From: Zhengitettix transpicula
Lineage: Eukaryota; Arthropoda; Insecta; Orthoptera; Tetrigidae
Direction: 5' to 3'
Length of the DNA: 64,000 nucleotides
NCBI GenBank assembly: GCA_037074705.1
Contig: CM073593.1
Span: forward strand, 11,289,001-11,353,000
Notes under the pieces: model-generated
What the model saw: only the letters and a program-made list of their open reading frames with translations
The model's database searches: none
Told to the model about the DNA's origin: nothing
Part shown: in pieces, positions 22,926-34,800 of the stretch
How positions within the stretch are numbered: the stretch's first letter is position 1
How the letters are laid out: the number at the start of each line of letters is the position of its first letter
Made by a program: the position numbers and the translations under genes

Positions 22926-23517
22926 CACGTTGACTGACGACTACGAGAAAACTCGTAAACTACGTTCTGTTCAAGGACGCCAACTACGAGTTATCTCGTC
23001 CTTGTTTACTTGTCATTTTTGTGCAGCTACGATTAAACTCGGAATATATCAGTGCTAATATTGATAGATGGCTTCTGGGAAAAGAGAAATAAATCAATGC
23101 TGTCTTGCATGAACAGAAAATTTAGTTAAAAAAAACGAAAAAAAATATAATTATAAAAATTAATTCAAATTCAAGAAATAAAATACTATTTTATTTTTTG
23201 TGGAACTTCTTAAACAATCTACCACACAAAGGGCTGGCTTCTCTTTACAGGCTTGCCACGTTGATAACCTATTAGATGTTTTTTATTGCTTTGCGGTTTT
23301 CAATTTCTTGCGCAGCAAATATATTAGTTGGTTCCACCAGTAATGCAAGAAATTCATCCGAAAAAAATAAGTCCACCAGCCTTTGTACTGACGAATATGG
23401 ACGCGTATTCATGATTCAGCTTTAGCGAAGCGACATGTCGAATCGTGTCTGCGTACGAATTAACGCGTAGTTGGCTTCCGCGAAGAGATTCTGAAAATTG
23501 CCGTGGCAGTCAACGTG
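22926..23517. mobile_element. piggyBac-type non-autonomous element (MITE), 592 bp
   Basis: Terminal inverted repeats cacgttgactg (22926-22936) and cagtcaacgtg (23507-23517) are flanked on both sides by TTAA (22922-22925 and 23518-23521), the target-site signature of piggyBac-superfamily transposases. Subterminal inverted pieces (ccaactacgag / gcgtagttggc) are also present. There is no transposase frame inside. A relic is at 3008-3125. Confidence 0.75.
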
Positions 23518-23870
23518 TTAAGCCACGACGTTTCGTTGGCGTACTCTGCCATCTTTCTCAAGTGAAGTGCCATCCTGTAGTTTGCGCGTAGCCTTTATCG
23601 CCAACTTCTCTGTTGCCTCGGTAAAGCTAACCTCGTCTTCCTCACCCGTTCCCTGGTGGCGTAATTATTGGGCTGAGATTTTTTTATCCTTTCGTTTAGC
23701 CAATACAGGATCCCAGGCTTTACTGAGCCAGAATCCCTAGTCATGAGGTTGCAATTGATGGTTTTAATTGCTACCGCCTCCACTAAAACACTGTCCGTAT
23801 AATTTACATATTTGTGTCTATTTCGCATCTTTATGTCCCTTGTGTTTCGCGATCAGACACTCGTTTAAGG

Positions 23871-24351
23871 CAGAGACGTCTGCGAGGGCTATTCTCTCGC
23901 AGACAGTACCTGCGAGGATATTCACTCGCAGGCAGAACCTTTTAGGAGAGATACGAAGGGGCTGCCTTTGGGTATGCCTTTTCCTCTCCGTTTTTGAACT
24001 AAGGTTCCCACAAGCCGAGGCACCTCGGCCTGTTTTGAGAGGTGTATGTTCCGGGGTCACAGACCTTGGGCATGCGGTAAGAGTTGTTCGCTATTCCCAT
24101 TGGAATAGTCAGCCAGCTGCCTCCTAAACTGGTCGAGGCACGGAGAAGGGAATGCTGCGTCCCCACAGCAAACTCCTCTCCCGCTATCGGAAGGGCGTGG
24201 GACAAGTACCCAATGGCCGACCTACCTGATGCAGGTTTTTCTAGGGTGTGTCCTGCATTTCTTTTAGGCGAATGAAATCCCTTCCTATGCTATTAAAGGG
24301 GAGTTTCCACTTTGAGGATTACCCTCATGTAGCCTGTTACCGAAAGAAAAA
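23871..24351 (+). mobile_element. Family A copy with internal deletion
   Basis: 5' part has the tgcgagggctattctctcgc hairpin module, 3' end gcctgttaccgaaagaaaa. About 100 bp between ttaggcgaatg and aaatcccttcctatgc (near 24276) is missing relative to other copies. Confidence 0.85.
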
Positions 24352-24639
24352 CGTGTTAAGGCGGATATTTCTTTCATGATCTTTTCTTCTCTACGGTTCT
24401 AACAGTCTGACTGATATAGTTAAGTCCACATTCACACGCGGTTTTCTAGACGCCTACTATTTTTCACTGGTAGTAGAAGGACCCGAATTTTACTTTGAGT
24501 ATAGAAGAATATTCTATAACTGTTTTCAGAGTCTAATCTACTAATCTTCGCCCGGAATGAGGAAAGAAAGCCGTGTTTGTCTCCCGGAGGTCATTCCTGT
24601 TAGTTTTCCTTTCTTTAATCTGGATTAAAAAAATTGTTT

Positions 24640-24865
24640 ACAATCGTGAGGTAGCACAACTTTTTAGATTTTTCAGGGATTCCATTGTATGGGTAATGGA
24701 GTAGACAAGAAAAAGGCAGAAAATTGAAAAAATAAAAAAGGAAAAAAGTGGCAAAAAGGAAAGAAAGACGCAGTGTACAATAAACAAGTTAGGTTAAAGT
24801 GAGGACGTGAAAAATCGTCTACAAGTTCAGAAAAAGATGTAGAGATTTACTCCAACGTTTCGAAC
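24640..24865 (+). repeat. GA-rich repeat, arm 1
   Basis: Landmarks ttcagggattccattgtatg, a long purine tract, aacaagttaggttaaag and acgtgaaaaatcgtc as at 5935-6215. It forms an inverted pair with 24990-25145. Confidence 0.7.
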
Positions 24866-24989
24866 AGTAAGGAAAACTCTGTTCGCCTTCAGGGAGAAGA
24901 ATAGCATTGGGGTATACAACACTCATTAGGGGAGGGGGGCAGACTTAATAGTTCGGCCTGGTCCTAGAGTGACAACTGTCCCAGTATAT

Positions 24990-25145
24990 AGCATCCGAAT
25001 AGTACACTGCCTTTTTCTTGTTTTCTTTGCTTTTTGCTTCGTTTTTTCCTTTTCTTTTTCAGTTTGTTGTCTATTTCTTGTTCACCTTTACCCACACAAT
25101 GGAATACCCGAAAAATCTAAACAATAATGTTTCCTTTCTTCGGTG
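24990..25145 (-). repeat. GA-rich repeat, inverted arm 2
   Basis: Pyrimidine-rich on the plus strand, ending cacaatggaatacccgaaaa, the complement of the repeat's start. Confidence 0.7.
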
Positions 25146-25559
25146 TTGAAAACCCTGCGTGTGGGAATATCCATCCTCCCGGCTAATCTATTTAAGGTTC
25201 TTAATGTCTGTAGGAAACGATCAGAGATAGACCTGCGTGTGAGATATACGGAAAAAGTGCAAGATATTAAATCTCTGAAGCAGTAAGTAACTTTGAGGCT
25301 ATCATAAATTTTCCATCTACCATGTGAAAAAAAAAACTAAAAAATTCAGTGTCCCAAATTTACATTTCTTTTTAAGGGGTATTTTATAATAGGTACACAA
25401 ATTATTCAATGTCAAAAATAGGCAAGGAGATTATCTTCTAGAAAGAGCCAAGATGTACAAATACTATCAGTAGTATGAACAACGTTAAAATCGTGTATAT
25501 TATTTTCGTTCCCTATGAAGGACGGGCACCCAACTATAAAATAATTGTATATTTGTATT

Positions 25560-26080
25560 TTAAAATATTGTCTTATTGGTCCGGGACTTCATGTCAGCCT
25601 ACAAGGCCATAAAATCCGTGAGATTCGCCACTCAGCCAGACGGTGCGGCTCTATTTAAGCCTCTAGCAGCACTTTTTCCCTGGAGTGAGATGGTTCTGTA
25701 TTCTAGCCCAGTCACCCAAAAAACAAAAGAAGACTGCTGCAGGCGGAGAGACAAAGTTGGGAGCAAGAAAAACACACTCGGCGTGGCGTGAGGGACGCAG
25801 GGGGTAGGGGTTGAGAACGAAGGTCTTGCTATCTGCGAAACGGGCCCTGTTGGAAACGTCCATTAGTGCCCTTATCTATTATTAACGGCCCGCCTTTGTC
25901 TTCCAATCTGGCCACGCGTCGTGAGGCCCAAGTGCAATTGGCGATGAATAAAAGCCATTGACCACCTAATGAACAAAAGAATCGTTCGTTTACAGGTCGC
26001 CCGATATGGCGAAAGTGAGCAGCATACGAAATTCCGCTTTGCTCTGCTTGGATTAACTGTTTTGGTCGGCAGATAACATT
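25560..26080. other. GC-balanced unique block, unassigned
   Basis: Short overlapping open frames on both strands (plus 25576-25791, minus 26089-25829) without known motifs. CpG content is above the flanks; may be a promoter or exon of an unseen gene. Confidence 0.25.
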
Positions 26081-26349
26081 TGTTTGCACAAAGAACTCAC
26101 GACAAATTAAGGAATCCCCTACTCTTCAAGAGTCCAAAGGATTATTTATTATTAACATTTAATATTCTACCACGATACCAATATCTCGCCGATGTATGGT
26201 GGCTATCTTGAAATGAAATTCAATTTCACCAATCAAATGTTGAAAACTCAGGTGTTGCTGTAAAATATAATTTGCTCCATTTCCACACTATTACAGAATT
26301 GTATCAAGATCTGTCCCTTATTATAGTAGTTGAGGCCAGAGTATAGATG

Positions 26350-26483
26350 TTTCTTTATGAAAACTCTTCCAAAAGCGCTCTTTTTACAGATTATTCTAAA
26401 AATGCAATTATGACAGTCTCTAAAATAATCAATTCTAAACATACATTTGATTGGCTAAATTCTAAGATTTTAGACATTGACAT
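26350..26483 (-). repeat. Repeat X, copy 2
   Basis: Inverse complement of 6611-6735: gacagtctctaaaataatc, catacatttgattggc, taagattttagacattgac. It abuts the A tail of the family A copy that follows. Confidence 0.75.
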
Positions 26484-26932
26484 TTTTTTTGGGTGTAGAC
26501 AGGCTATGTATAGGGTAATCCACATAGTGGCAACTCCCCTCTTATAGCATAGGGAAGGGATTTGAAAGGGGGGATGCGGAAGGGTGGAGGAAGGTAGCCA
26601 AGGGTTAACTAGGGCCCCCGGGCTATATTTTAAGGATCCTACCCGGCATTCGCCTAAAGAAATGCAGGTCAAACCCTATGAAAACCTACATCAGGTAGGT
26701 CGGGCATTTGTCCCACGCCCTTCCGATGGCGGGAGAGGGGTTTGCTGTGGGGTCGCAGCTTACTCATCGCCATGCCTTGGCCAGTTTAGGAGGCAGCTGG
26801 CCGACTATTCCAATAGGAATAGCGGACAACTCTTACCGTATGCCCAAGGCCTGAGACCCCGGAATATACACCTCTCAATACAGGCCGAGGTGCCTCGGCT
26901 TGTGAGAACCTTAGTTCAAAAACGGAGAGGAG
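26484..26932 (-). mobile_element. Family A copy, about 450 bp
   Basis: Tail ttttttttgggtgtagacag at left, body to ttcaaaaacggagagga at right. The right neighbour (gatcccttattattacgct) matches the start of the Penelope-type end at 38432. Confidence 0.88.
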
Positions 26933-27439
26933 ATCCCTTATTATTACGCTAAACCTTCTGCTTTTTAGATTTAGATTTATTATTCATTCCATTAGTCCTC
27001 GGTCGAGGAAATAGGATACGTCATAATATATAAGATTACATGAAAAATATAAGTATTACAAATACAAAATTTAAAGAAAAACATTGTACTTTACATAAAA
27101 ACATATGATTTAAAACTACGTTAAAGTTATTAATATAACAGTAATTAGTAATTAAAGAAATAATAAGTGTTTTAATTCATCATCAATTTTCATTCGATGG
27201 AGTTTCCAGTAGAAAATCTTACATCGATTCCCGTCGAGCATGAAAAAGAAAATAAGTCAGCAGTTAAATTCTAGAATATTATCATCGTAAAATAATAGCG
27301 TAACTTGATAGGATTTCAGAAAACTATTTTATTAAAGAGGATCTAATCTGTCCTTCCTTTCTACGAGTAATATGCGCTATTAATTAACAAAGATGTAAAA
27401 CTCTTTATAAATTAATTTTATATACTGTAATGCATTGAG

Positions 27440-28460
27440 GGAATGCATTGTCTTGGAACACCGCACATGTGGGGGGGTGAGGATGCAAGTGCAAAATAAT
27501 TACGGGTCCTGTCTCGATGTGACATGACGGAGGGGCTAGCTATTGGCTAAGGAACTGCAACTGCAGAATGTAAATCTCAGTAATGGAGAAGCTGTCACCG
27601 CGCAGTTGCGACGTGGTCTTGGAACAAAGGGAAAACAACGAGACTAGTAGTATATAAGGGAGAAATAAGCTATTGTGAGTTAGTCAGCGTCAGTCAGCGT
27701 GGGAGAGGGGTGCTGTGAGCATCGTGAGTTGAGTTTTGGAGATAGAGTGGAGGAGGGATGCTGTGGGCATCGAACTTGGAAGTTAGTTGGAGTTGAGTGT
27801 CAGAGCGGAGGGAATGGAGAAAATTTGCAGCCTGCGAGAGAAATAGAAAATTATTCAACTATAAACATTTTCATATGCAGAAGTTCAATCTGTAATAATA
27901 TCAAAATTTGACCACTGTCTTCGATGGTAGGAGACCAGGACACAGCATCCAGCGTCGAGTAGTTTCAGCACGAACAACTGGGATGTCCTTCACCGAGTAT
28001 GGAGAATCAGCTATCGTCGAACCAATAATATGCGTTAGAGTCAGTGTGTGTAAACGTCCAGTCTATAAAGTGTGTGTGTCATGAACGAGCCAAAAGTTCC
28101 TGAGAAATCGTGAGTTGAAATTTATGATATTAATATGTGTAAACGTAATTAAAAGATACAGTCAGATATCGTTCTCTTCTTTTGATAATAAAATAAACTC
28201 TTTTAAATTTAGAAGCAATCTGTAGAATAAGTTCGTTAATAAGTTTCGTCGATGTCTAGACGATTAAATATTTCTGTTTAATTTAAAGATAAATGTTGGG
28301 TTCTTTGATTATTTAAGTGTTCTGTCCGTTATCAAACCCAGTAAAGACCCATGAGAGAAAGAGATCTTTTTATAATATTAAATTGTATAATGTTTCAGGA
28401 ATTGGTAAATAAATGTTGTTTGTTTTAAAGTCTATAATTTTCATTTAAAAGCCCGTCAAA
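27440..28460 (+). mobile_element. Possible solo LTR or LTR fragment
   Basis: A promoter-like tatataagg at 27652 is followed about 25-40 bp later by agttagtcagcgtcagtc, resembling LTR initiator regions of insect gypsy-type elements. An AATAAA occurs near 28189. The block is GC-richer than its flanks and lacks coding frames. Ends, target-site duplication and primer-binding site were not found. Confidence 0.28.
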
Positions 28461-28531
28461 ATTAAATTGTCACGTTTGTTTATTACAATACTTATAAGTT
28501 TTTATTTCTGCCTGAAGACTATTGTATAGAT

Positions 28532-29881
28532 TTATCCCGGAATAACGAATGCTTGATTCAAAAAGGATAAGGCGATGTTTTTTTTTATGCGGAATTGCGA
28601 GCGATTTCTACTGTTGTATAATGATTTGCTCCGTCGAGGGCACATAAATTGATGTTTCTCCAGAAAAACTTTAAAATTTCTAGAATATACGTACAAGGCA
28701 ATGTTAAAATCCCAAGATTCCGAAACAAAGTCTTGCAACTGGCATTACAATCAGCACCCGATATGGTTTTGAAGTTTAAAAATTTGCAACACGTGAAGTG
28801 AACGACCCCAGTTTACTTTGCCGTAGGACATGACAGAATGAAAATATGCATGATATACCATTTTAGATGTAGATACATCACTTTCCCGGGCTAACACTCT
28901 TAACGTGAAGCAAATTTTGCTAAGTTTTCCCGAGAGTTTATTTATATCGTGATTCCATTTCAATTTATTTTCAATCAACAGACAAAGAAAAGGCGCGTGC
29001 TCCGAAATGTCCTCCTGAAAGAAGTTAAACTGTTTGATTTTTGAAATGAAGGTAACGATTTTAGTTTTCTCTAGATTAAGAGAAAATTTGTTTGCAGTGA
29101 ACCACAGATTGAAACGACTCATCACAACATATTTTTCACGCAACGTTTGCAAGTCGCTGTCCGTGATTTGTGTCGTAAGCGTAAAGGACTGATTTTAAGG
29201 TATCTAAATAATTTGGTAGATCGTTAATGTAAATGATGAAAAGCAAGGGTCCCAAAATTGAGCTCTGCGGGACACCGCAGGTAATTGCCTCCCATTCTGA
29301 CAGATGCTCACTTCCATCCGAGCTTACAATCGCAACTTTTTGGCGCCTATTTTGCAAGTAAGATCGCAATAAAGAAAGCGGAACTCCTCTGATTCCATAG
29401 AAATCTAATTTTCGGAATAAAATGTCATGATCTATTAAATCAAACGCTTTGGAAAGGTCAGCAAAAATTCCAGTCACTTTAAGTCTTTCGTCGAGTGCGT
29501 CGTGAATACTCTGAACGAAGTCGTATGAAGCCGTGTTGGTGAATTTACCTCTAATGAAACAATGCTGTGATGTGGAAATAATTCTAAATTTTGTGAGAAA
29601 AGTTGCAATTCTCGTGTGTACTGCTTTCTCAAGAATTTTGGAGAATATTGGCAAGAGCGAAATAGGGCGATAATTGGAGACGTCTGTTGTAGAACCCTTT
29701 CTGTACAATAGTTTAACTTTCGCGTCTTTTAGAGCATCCGGAATATACCAGACGAAAAGCACAAGTTAAATATGAACTTAATTGGAATTCAGATTTCGTT
29801 ACAGCAGCGTTTAACAAGTTTACTGCTGACTATGTCATATGTATTTGAAGATTTAAAGTTTTTGATTATGCTAATAATCTT
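28532..29881 (-). pseudogene. LINE (Jockey/CR1-like) reverse transcriptase pseudogene, 3' part
   Basis: On the minus strand: KIISIIKNFKSSNTYDIVSS (29.88 kb), then the frame 29762-29136 with NYRPISLLPIFSKILEKAV, FADLSKAFDLIDHD, GVPQSSILGPLLFIIYINDL and LYAYDTN. The catalytic YADD box is mutated to YAYD. The next frame (29152-28751) has WFTANKFSLNLEKTKIV (thumb), and 28738-28532 has YNSRNRSQF, typical of these LINE tails. Frames are broken and the polymerase would be inactive. Confidence 0.9.
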
Positions 29882-30513
29882 TTTTTCTTTAGGGTAACAG
29901 GCTACCTGAGGGTAATCCACATAGTGGCAACTCCCCTTTAATAGCATAGGAAGGGATTTGAAAGGGGGGTTGCTGAAGGGTAGAGGAAGGTAGCCAAGGG
30001 TTAACTAGGGCCCCTACCCGGCATTCGCCTAAAAGTAATGCAGGGAAAACCCTAGATAAACCTGCATCAGGTAGGTCGAGCATTGGGTATTTGTCCCACG
30101 CCCTTCCGATAGCGGGAGAGGAGTTTGCTGTGGGGTCGCAGCATTCCCTTCTCCGTGCCTCGACCAGTTTAGGAGGCAGCTGGCCGACTATTCCAATGGG
30201 AATAGCGGACAACTCTTACCGTATGCCCAAGGTCTGTGACCCCGGAACATACACCTCTCAGAACAGGCCGAGGTGCCTCGGCTTGTGGGAACCTTAGTTC
30301 AAAAACGGAGAGGAAAAGGCATACCCAAAGGTAGCCCCTTCGTATCTCTCCTAAAAGGTTCTGCCTGCGAGAGAACATCCCTCGCAGGCACCGCCTGCGA
30401 GAGAATATCCCTCGCAGACTCTTCAGGAAAAGGCATCCCCAAAGGTAGCCCCTTCGTATCTCTCCTACTAGGTTCTGCCTGCGAGAGAACATCCTTCGCA
30501 GGTACTACCTGCG
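29882..30513 (-). mobile_element. Family A copy inserted in the LINE, with duplicated 5' module
   Basis: About 630 bp, tail (tttttttctttagggtaacag) at left. The 5' module with ggagagatacgaaggggct and the ctctcgcagg hairpin occurs twice (30315-30420 and 30424-30513), unlike most copies. Around 25 bp including the ggctatatttaaggatc part is deleted near 30013. Confidence 0.88.
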
Positions 30514-30810
30514 TTGATCGAAAGAAAGACTTATTAACCGGTGTTCTGGATTCACAAAAGTTGAACGTATCACGTTTCTGTACACATGAATTCTCTAACA
30601 TATCACGAGAAACGTTAATAAAATACGAGTTAAATTCACATGCAGCTTCTTTGTTTTCTATTAGGTATTCGATCTTTATAAGTTGTATATCGTTATGGTT
30701 TTTAGATTTAGATGCGTATAAAGCGTAATTAATATAACTTAACAACATGAGTATTTTAATTAGTAATCGACGAATAAACTTAGATTTTAAAAGTAATAAC
30801 TGCAAAGTGG
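30514..30810 (-). pseudogene. LINE, upstream part separated by an insertion
   Basis: Minus-strand frame with IEYLIENKEAACEFNSYFIN and PVNKSFFRST, the linker between endonuclease and RT of Jockey/CR1-type LINEs. It continues, after removal of the 29882-30513 insertion, into the RT part. No endonuclease domain was recognised further upstream. Confidence 0.75.
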
Positions 30811-31980
30811 AAATGACTATTAACAGAATTTTTGTATTAAGAACGCTGGTGCTAGGAATAAATTATCATGAAATAAAAGGTAAGGCATGTTCCTCACATC
30901 AAAATAACATAAAATGTTATATAAACGTATGTCAGAGGGTCCTTATTTTAATAATAAAATAACATCAAGCAACCCTCCCCCGTCCCCAATATATGTTGTT
31001 TAGGCGTTACAGATTATTTTAGATGATTTCTACCTGATATCTACCATGTAATGAATAAACAGTCACCTAAACAGTATTCAAATCCACATAATTTTGGTGC
31101 AGCGGCCAGAAATGATACAATTCCATGTTTACGAAGAAGCATACAGAGTAAAACCAAAGAACGCTCAGCCAGGTCAAAGAAATGTTTTGCGATTCGATTA
31201 TTCTAGGTTCAACTTACTCGAGCATTTTTCAACTTAATTGGAAAAAATCTCATACAACACTTCAATAAAGTTATTCAGAAAGTCTTTTTTGAAATATCTT
31301 CAGATCATAAGTCGCAGAGCCAATTATGTCTTCACATTGGAACGGAAGAAAATTAAAATAGCTCAACCACTGTGGACGGCAGTAGCTTTGCAATTTAAAT
31401 ACGTTTTCATTGCGTTAAAAAATTCATTCTACTTGTAGAAAATATATTTATTATTCATTATCTATTAAAATGCAAGTTTGTATTCTAATTCAGTGATATT
31501 CATATAATTAACTATGGTTCGTTTAAACTTCAATCTAATTCCCAGGGTTTTATTTTTGGGAACAGTTCTCGACCGCCACTTATCTTCAGATATGGAGACG
31601 CCACATCAGAAACAGAAGCTGATATTCGTCGTTATAAGAGCAGGCTTTGCTGAGAAGAAGTAATACCTGCTTCAGAAATAGATTGAGACAATAGATCTTG
31701 CTCGAATGTAAAATGAGGCACTCAATACTGAAACATTGCTATTGAAGGTATATCCGTAATGTGGTAAACTGTGAAACACCTGCCAGTTAGAAAACTAAAT
31801 TCATGAATCTGACCAGGAAAATAAAAACCATAACTTAATACGTGTTGAAAAATATATCATACAACGAAATAATTTGAGCTACATGGAAGACACGTGTCAA
31901 TAGATAAATACGGCTAAATAGAAATACAAAAGCACTGTTATTAGACCTTGTGATGTAAAAAGCGCAGATTATGTCACCTA
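30810..31980. other. No feature recognised
   Basis: AT-rich unique sequence; short frames only. Confidence 0.45.
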
Positions 31981-31984
31981 AATT

Positions 31985-33830
31985 ACACTTCATAGTGAGT
32001 GGCACGAAATCGTCGGCCGTCTCTAAAAATTAAGAAATACCGGGACGGGATCGACTGAAGGCAGTGAAGGCGAACGAACTGGGAAAGAATCGGCATGGTA
32101 TTAGCGAAGTTGACGGTGGGAGAGCAGAAGTCTGGAAGCTCAAGACGCGAGTAAGACCGTGACGAAATCAACTGGAAGCTGCAAAGACGGGGGCAGAATC
32201 GACTGGCGGTCCCGAAAACGGATGCAGCGTCCAGGAGGGAAGGCGACGAAGACAACGGGTGTCCGCGAAGTGTCCGACAGAAGCGGAATCGAGTGGCAGC
32301 GCAGATGAAGATGACCGTGTGGATTCGACTGGCGGCTCCAAAGCGGACGAAGGGTACAAAGGGTACAATCGACTGGTGACATCGAGGGCGACGGAGGCGG
32401 ATTCGACTGGAGCAGGGAAGGATACGAAGAAGGGGCAGGAATCGACGGGTGTCAACGAAGTCGACGTCGACGGAAGCGGAGTTGACTGGTGGCTCCAGAG
32501 CCGACATAGATAGAGGCAGAAAATCGACTCGTGGCATCGATGGCGAGGAAGGTGGCCTCGACTGGAGCAGAGAAAGCGATGCGAGTCAGCGGAGTCCACA
32601 AGTGTCAACAAATACGACGAAACCAGATACGGAGTCGACTGGCAGCGACGAAGCACAAGACCGTGGGGATATCGACGGGTGGCTACAACACCTACGAAGA
32701 CGCGTGTATAATCGACTGGTGACAACGAGGGAGACGGGGGCGGCGTTGACGGGCAGCGAAGAATTAGAAGAATGGTGGCTCCGAACGCTATTAAGACGGA
32801 GACCGAACAAGACGGGAGTCAGCGGATTTGACGAGGTCAGCGAAGGAGATGAAGTCGGATGCGGAGTCGACTGGCAGCGTCGAAGCACGAAGGCCGTGGG
32901 GATATCGACACGTTGGCTCCAAAGCCGACGCAGGCGGAGGCAGAATCGAACACAATTGTCAGCGAAGTCGACGATGCCGATTGCAGTGACGACTGGCAAC
33001 GACAAAGCAGAATACCGTGGGGATATCGACTGTTGCCTCCAAAGCCGAAGAAGATGCGGGTACAATCGACTGGTGACATCGATGGTGACTGAGGCGGAGG
33101 CGGATTCGACTGGATCAGAGAAGGCGACGAAGACGTGGGCGGAGTCGATGAATGTCAACGAAGTCGACGAATACGGAAGCGGAGTATACTGGCAGCGCAG
33201 AAGCAGAAGACCGTTGGGATATAGACTGGTGGTTCCAAACCGATGAAGACGGAGGCAGAATCGACTGGTGACATTGAAGGCGATGAAGACGGACTCAACT
33301 GGAGCAGAGAAGGCGTCGATTGGAGTAGGCGGAGTCGACAGGTGTGAGCAAAGTCAAGAAAGCCAGAAGCGGAGTCTATTTTCTGCTTTGAATAAGAAGG
33401 CCGTGGGAACATCGCCTGTCGGTTCTGAAGGCGGGGGTCGGAATTGTTTGGTGCCATTGAAAGCGACAAAGATGGAGGCGGACTCAACTGGAGCAAGGAA
33501 GGCATGCAAGACGAGAATGGAATCGACTGGCAGCGTCAAAGCGAAAGAAGACCGTGGAAAAATCGACTGTTGGCTCCGAAGACTGGCGGAATCGACTGAT
33601 ACCAAAGGTGACGAAGACGTAGGCTGATCTTTCGGAGCAGGGAGGGCGACGACAACGGGATCTGAGTTGACTGGCTACGCTGAAGACAGTTGCTGAATCG
33701 ACTGGCGTCAGTGTATCGGTGGCGGTTTCGGAGTCGACAATGGAGGGAAAAGCGTCTGACGGAGGCGTAGGTGATAAAAGCAGCAACGGATCCGCAGTGT
33801 CGACGTAGCCGGCGGCGCTGTCTAGTGTTA
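31985..33830. repeat. 39-bp-based minisatellite with five-unit higher-order structure
   Basis: Units of about 39 bp joined at a tcgactgg junction. Five variants recur in the order A (tggcagcgtcgaagcac), B (tggctccaaagccgacg), C (tggtgacatcgagggcga), D (tggagcagagaaggcgac) and E (gtgtcaacgaagtcgacg). Type A units lie near 32290, 32640, 32870, 32992, 33190 and 33527. A full A-E set is about 190-200 bp. Because 39 is a multiple of three, long open frames exist on both strands (for example plus 32449-33246, minus 33158-32586); these need not be genes. Confidence 0.85.
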
Positions 33831-33849
33831 GTTCGAAGGACACTATGAT

Positions 33850-34550
33850 TACGGCTATTGCTGATCCAAATCAATTTCATATAAATTCATTCCCAGAAAA
33901 GTTGAGGACTCTGTATTTATCATTTTGCGTGGTTACTCTTTCCCACTTTACATGGAGAAGAATTAACTTTATTTTGTGATTATATATGCTGGAATTAAAC
34001 TTATTTTATTATAAGAAACAGGTCAGCAATCAAATTCCGTGTTTTCGGTTAATAATAATTGTAAAGAAATTTGTAATTACTGAAACCCACGTTTGAATAT
34101 ACCCTCAACAATACATAAATGTACGGAAGAGAGCAAGTGATTAATTGCTGATAATCAAAGTATATGTATTAAATTGACTTGTCCTATATCTAAGAAATGT
34201 TATGTACAGTAGATTTAAAACGGTTCAAAAATATATCTAACAATTCTATTTTCTAGTTTTATTTGCAAAGTATTGTGTTAAACTTAAAACGAGTAAGATT
34301 CAATTGTTGGTTTGATTTTTAGGCACTGTAAAAAACATTTTTAAATTAATATAATTTCAAATACAAGAGTTTAATTCAAAGGATGGTCGTATGACGTTTC
34401 AACCGCTTTCGAGTAGATCTGAAGACAGGCGATTAATACAATTAATGGACAGTGAATATTGACCATTAAGGAATCTTGAATCGTCTGTCAACATTCGCGC
34501 AGTTTTGAGAAACTGCACCAGCCAGTTCACATTACAATCTTCTTTTTAAT
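33850..34550. other. No feature recognised
   Basis: AT-rich unique sequence. Confidence 0.45.
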
Positions 34551-34559
34551 TGCTGTCCG

Positions 34560-34800
34560 ACCCAGTGGTGGAGCCGTGTGCTTGTCGAGGTTGCAGTAGC
34601 CCGGGAGAGGAAGAATTAAATAACGTGCGGGACTGGGAAAGCCACTTAGGAGAGCAGCGGCGTAACTCACAATGAAGCAGCCCCGGAATTCAATCGTGCG
34701 CCCCCGTCCCCGCCCCCGCCGGCGAGACTAATGCTGGTCCCGGCCATCTCATATCTTGTCACGTCGTTTCTCTTTTCCCATTTGTCGATAGAACCGCGGT
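34560..34800. other. CpG-rich patch, unassigned
   Basis: Local GC and CpG increase with cccccgtccccgcccccgcc. No supported exon; may be a regulatory island. Confidence 0.3.

Noticed and set aside
32449..33246. 265-codon plus-strand open frame as a protein gene
   Set aside because: It is produced by the 39-bp repeat; the opposite strand is equally open, and no domain or splice-supported context is seen.
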